Of a DNA stretch of 64,000 nt, positions 62,213-64,000 are shown in pieces. Origin of the DNA: Vibrio gallaecicus (GTDB lineage Bacteria > Pseudomonadota > Gammaproteobacteria > Enterobacterales > Vibrionaceae); NCBI RefSeq assembly GCF_024347495.1, contig NZ_AP025491.1:62001-126000 (forward strand). The letters run 5' to 3'. Under the pieces are notes generated by a model that saw only the letters and a program-made list of their open reading frames with translations, did no database searches and was not told the origin of the DNA. Position 1 is the stretch's first letter. Every line of letters starts with the position of its first letter. The position numbers and the translations under genes are program-made.

Positions 62213-63229
62213 ATGAATACCGAATTTTTAGATGATGTTTTACAAGGTAGACGCGTTATTACCACTTTGAACGTAGACGATTTACCTTCAGGTGAGCATC
62301 AGTTTTGGTTCCAAGTAACCAGCGATGGTTTAGGTCAGCCAAAAAATATGCCAGTCACGGTGTTCAAAGGGACAAATGATGGTCCTAAACTCATGGTGAC
62401 CGCGGGTATCCATGGTGATGAGCTAAACGGTGTTCTAGCCGCTCAACAAATTGTACGAGAGCTCGTTGGTAAAGAGCTGTCTGGTACTGTCACTATTGTG
62501 CCAACGGTAAATCTTTCTGGTTTGCTGAACCACAGCCGAGACTTTATCTCTTCCGATCCTGGTTCATGCCCAGCTAACCTCAATCGCCTTTTCCCAGGAA
62601 ATGCAGATGGACTCGCGGCAGAGCGTTTCGTTGCTTCACTTTGGGAACGCTTACTGAAGCCGAATGCTACTTTTGCTATTGATCTACATACTCAAACTCG
62701 CGGTGCTGTGTATCCATTATATGTTTTTGCCGATTATCGAATTGCTCAATGCAGTGAAATGGCAAGATTAATGAAACCTGACTGCGTTTTAAATGATCCG
62801 GGTGATCCCGGTATATTAGAAACAGTTTGGAACCGAAGTGGCATTCCGAGTATTACTGTGGAAGTCGGGATGGGGAAATTTACTCAACCGAAAATGATTC
62901 AACGTGCAGTAGAGGGGGTATTCAATATCTTAGCTTATTATGAGATGTTGGAATCTAACCATACCGCTCAATCAGTGACTGAAGTACCACAAATTAATTG
63001 GGTTGAAGGCGATAAAATCGTATCAGTTCGGGCGGATGTTGGGGGGTTTATCTTACCTCAAGTTGAACTGCTACAAAGCGTTGAAGTCGGTGATTTATTA
63101 GCGATTCAATATGATGCCTTTGGTGATGAAAGCAAACGCTATTTAGCACCATCTTCTGGGAAAGTTCTGAGTTACAACGTGGATGCACTTAGAGAACCAG
63201 GTGCACTGGTAGCTCGCTTGATTAGTTAG
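62213..63229 (+). CDS. Succinylglutamate desuccinylase/aspartoacylase family protein
   Basis: A 338-residue zinc hydrolase. AGIHGDELNGVLAAQQIVRE supplies the zinc His and Glu, LNRLFPGNADGLAAERFVAS the Arg of the substrate pocket, and FAIDLHTQTRG the second zinc His. VEVGMGKF may hold the catalytic Glu. The C-terminal ~80 residues are a beta domain typical of this group. It cleaves an N-acyl amino-acid-like bond; the substrate is unknown. It stands alone. Confidence 0.88.
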   Translation: MNTEFLDDVLQGRRVITTLNVDDLPSGEHQFWFQVTSDGLGQPKNMPVTVFKGTNDGPKLMVTAGIHGDELNGVLAAQQIVRELVGKELSGTVTIVPTVNLSGLLNHSRDFISSDPGSCPANLNRLFPGNADGLAAERFVASLWERLLKPNATFAIDLHTQTRGAVYPLYVFADYRIAQCSEMARLMKPDCVLNDPGDPGILETVWNRSGIPSITVEVGMGKFTQPKMIQRAVEGVFNILAYYEMLESNHTAQSVTEVPQINWVEGDKIVSVRADVGGFILPQVELLQSVEVGDLLAIQYDAFGDESKRYLAPSSGKVLSYNVDALREPGALVARLIS

Positions 63230-63346
63230 ATCCTTTATCACTTTGAGAGTGAAGGCTGCCTACGCTTGTAAGACTTGGTGCATTTGTGAGTAAGCTCCGG
63301 GTTTCTTGTTTCCTAAGTATTAGTTTTTATCTTTTAATAAGAAAAG

Positions 63347-63366
63347 AGGCCAAGCAAATGCTTGGC
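63347..63366 (-). terminator. Terminator of the porin gene
   Basis: GGCCAAGCA and TGCTTGGCC pair around AA; on the minus strand TCTTTTCTT follows. Confidence 0.8.
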
Positions 63367-63418
63367 CAAAGGACAGTATGATTAGAGTTGAGTTGTACTC
63401 AGAGACTCTACTTTCGAA

Positions 63419-64000
63419 TTAGAAATCGTAACGAATACCAGCTTGAAGTTGGTCGTCTTTATTGTCTAACTGTTCAAATTTGTAACCAGCGTAAGTACGG
63501 ATATGACCGTTGAACTTGTAAACAGCTTCGATAGCGAAGTTATTTGCTAGTTCAGTGCTCGTATCGTCATTTTCTGAGAAGTTATATACACCAACTAGAG
63601 CGAGCTTCTTATTTGCTTTGAATTTTGCAGATAATTCGTAGCCCGTGATGTCTTCGTCAGCAACAGAGCCCATTGTGTAAAGGCCGCCGAAAGTGAATGC
63701 ATCCATCGCGTACTGCGCAACTAGGTTGATTTGGTTGTCACTGTCTTGACCGTTATCTTGTGAAACATAACCCAAGCCAAGGTCTAGCCCCATATCTAGT
63801 GAGAACATACCAGCAATACCGTAGCTGTCAGCATCTTTATCATCGGCAGCGATGTAGTTTGCTTTCACTTTAAATTGGTCAAACTTGCCTGAGTAAAGGA
63901 AGTTATTTTCGCGTTTATCTTTGTTACCAGAAACGATATCAGCAGCATCTGCACCGAACGTTGCCATTGTATCTGTTACATCAGTGAGCATCACTTGAGC
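63419..64000 (-). CDS. Outer-membrane porin, 3' part (5' end outside window)
   Basis: At least 193 residues of an OmpU/OmpC-type general porin; the frame runs open to the window edge. Alternating beta strands are clear, such as DQINLVAQYAMDAFTFGGLY and NFAIEAVYKFNGHIRTYAGY, and it ends LQAGIRYDF with the terminal Phe recognised by the BAM complex. It allows passive diffusion of small solutes. The N-terminus and signal peptide are not in the window. Confidence 0.92.
   Translation of the reverse strand, partial: AQVMLTDVTDTMATFGADAADIVSGNKDKRENNFLYSGKFDQFKVKANYIAADDKDADSYGIAGMFSLDMGLDLGLGYVSQDNGQDSDNQINLVAQYAMDAFTFGGLYTMGSVADEDITGYELSAKFKANKKLALVGVYNFSENDDTSTELANNFAIEAVYKFNGHIRTYAGYKFEQLDNKDDQLQAGIRYDF

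Overview
The window reads as ordinary chromosomal DNA of a Vibrio-type gammaproteobacterium, probably the second chromosome. The main pointers are a complete tonB1-exbB1-exbD1-hutBCD cluster divergent from hutW-hutX-hutZ, a LuxT/SwrT-type TetR regulator beside it, tandem dCache chemoreceptors, CheV, a Shy-type M23 endopeptidase, many c-di-GMP enzymes and a porin. The sequence is AT-rich throughout. I see no tRNA, rRNA, phage, insertion sequence or CRISPR array. The genus is an inference from gene content, not a database result.

Layout. 1-2.7 kb: end of a DJ-1/PfpI gene, then a MocR-type regulator divergent from an EamA transporter. 2.9-6.2 kb: an exported Sel1 protein, two heptamer tandem arrays, then a permease / ArsR / pentapeptide-repeat operon behind a 36-bp palindrome. 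6.4-11.4 kb: small unknown proteins, a YdjM-like membrane protein, a CIA30 protein, a GNAT and a LysR. 11.6-16.5 kb: a receiver-CheC / PAS-GGDEF operon, a DUF1826 gene with a Zur-like box, and a BCCT transporter. 16.6-19.1 kb: NnrU, a thioesterase, a DUF134 regulator, and a NifX-like / NqrM-like operon with its own palindromic site. 19.1-28.8 kb: an AGE-family protein, an M14 amidohydrolase, a membrane diguanylate cyclase, pyrC, Pmp3, a MOSC-reductase-ferredoxin fusion, nadE and a NadD-like gene.

28.9-33.2 kb: a cupin-like protein, an acyltransferase, a 20-residue-repeat protein, DUF1496, DUF406, and luxT behind a nested-hairpin element. 33.4-40.9 kb is the heme and iron block: TonB1/ExbB/ExbD energise outer-membrane heme uptake, HutBCD moves heme across the inner membrane, and HutW/X/Z handle it in the cytoplasm. 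A Fur-like site lies between the two arms. 41-50.5 kb: a PduO-like protein, CheV, PpiC, a GH13 enzyme, two chemoreceptors and YjiH. 50.8-64 kb: DUF1275, GFA, a CBM48 protein, a Shy-type endopeptidase, a GGDEF-EAL protein, LysR/MFS, a 44-residue small protein, a glutaredoxin fusion, a DMT transporter, an aspartoacylase homologue and the 3' part of a porin.

Recurring themes are metal control (Fur-like, Zur-like and ArsR-type sites), c-di-GMP and chemotaxis signalling, and short tandem repeats that repeatedly start on or just after stop codons. The most promising little-described units are the NifX-like/NqrM-like/DUF134 locus with its 28-bp palindrome, the permease-ArsR-pentapeptide operon with its 36-bp palindrome, and the nested hairpin element upstream of luxT.
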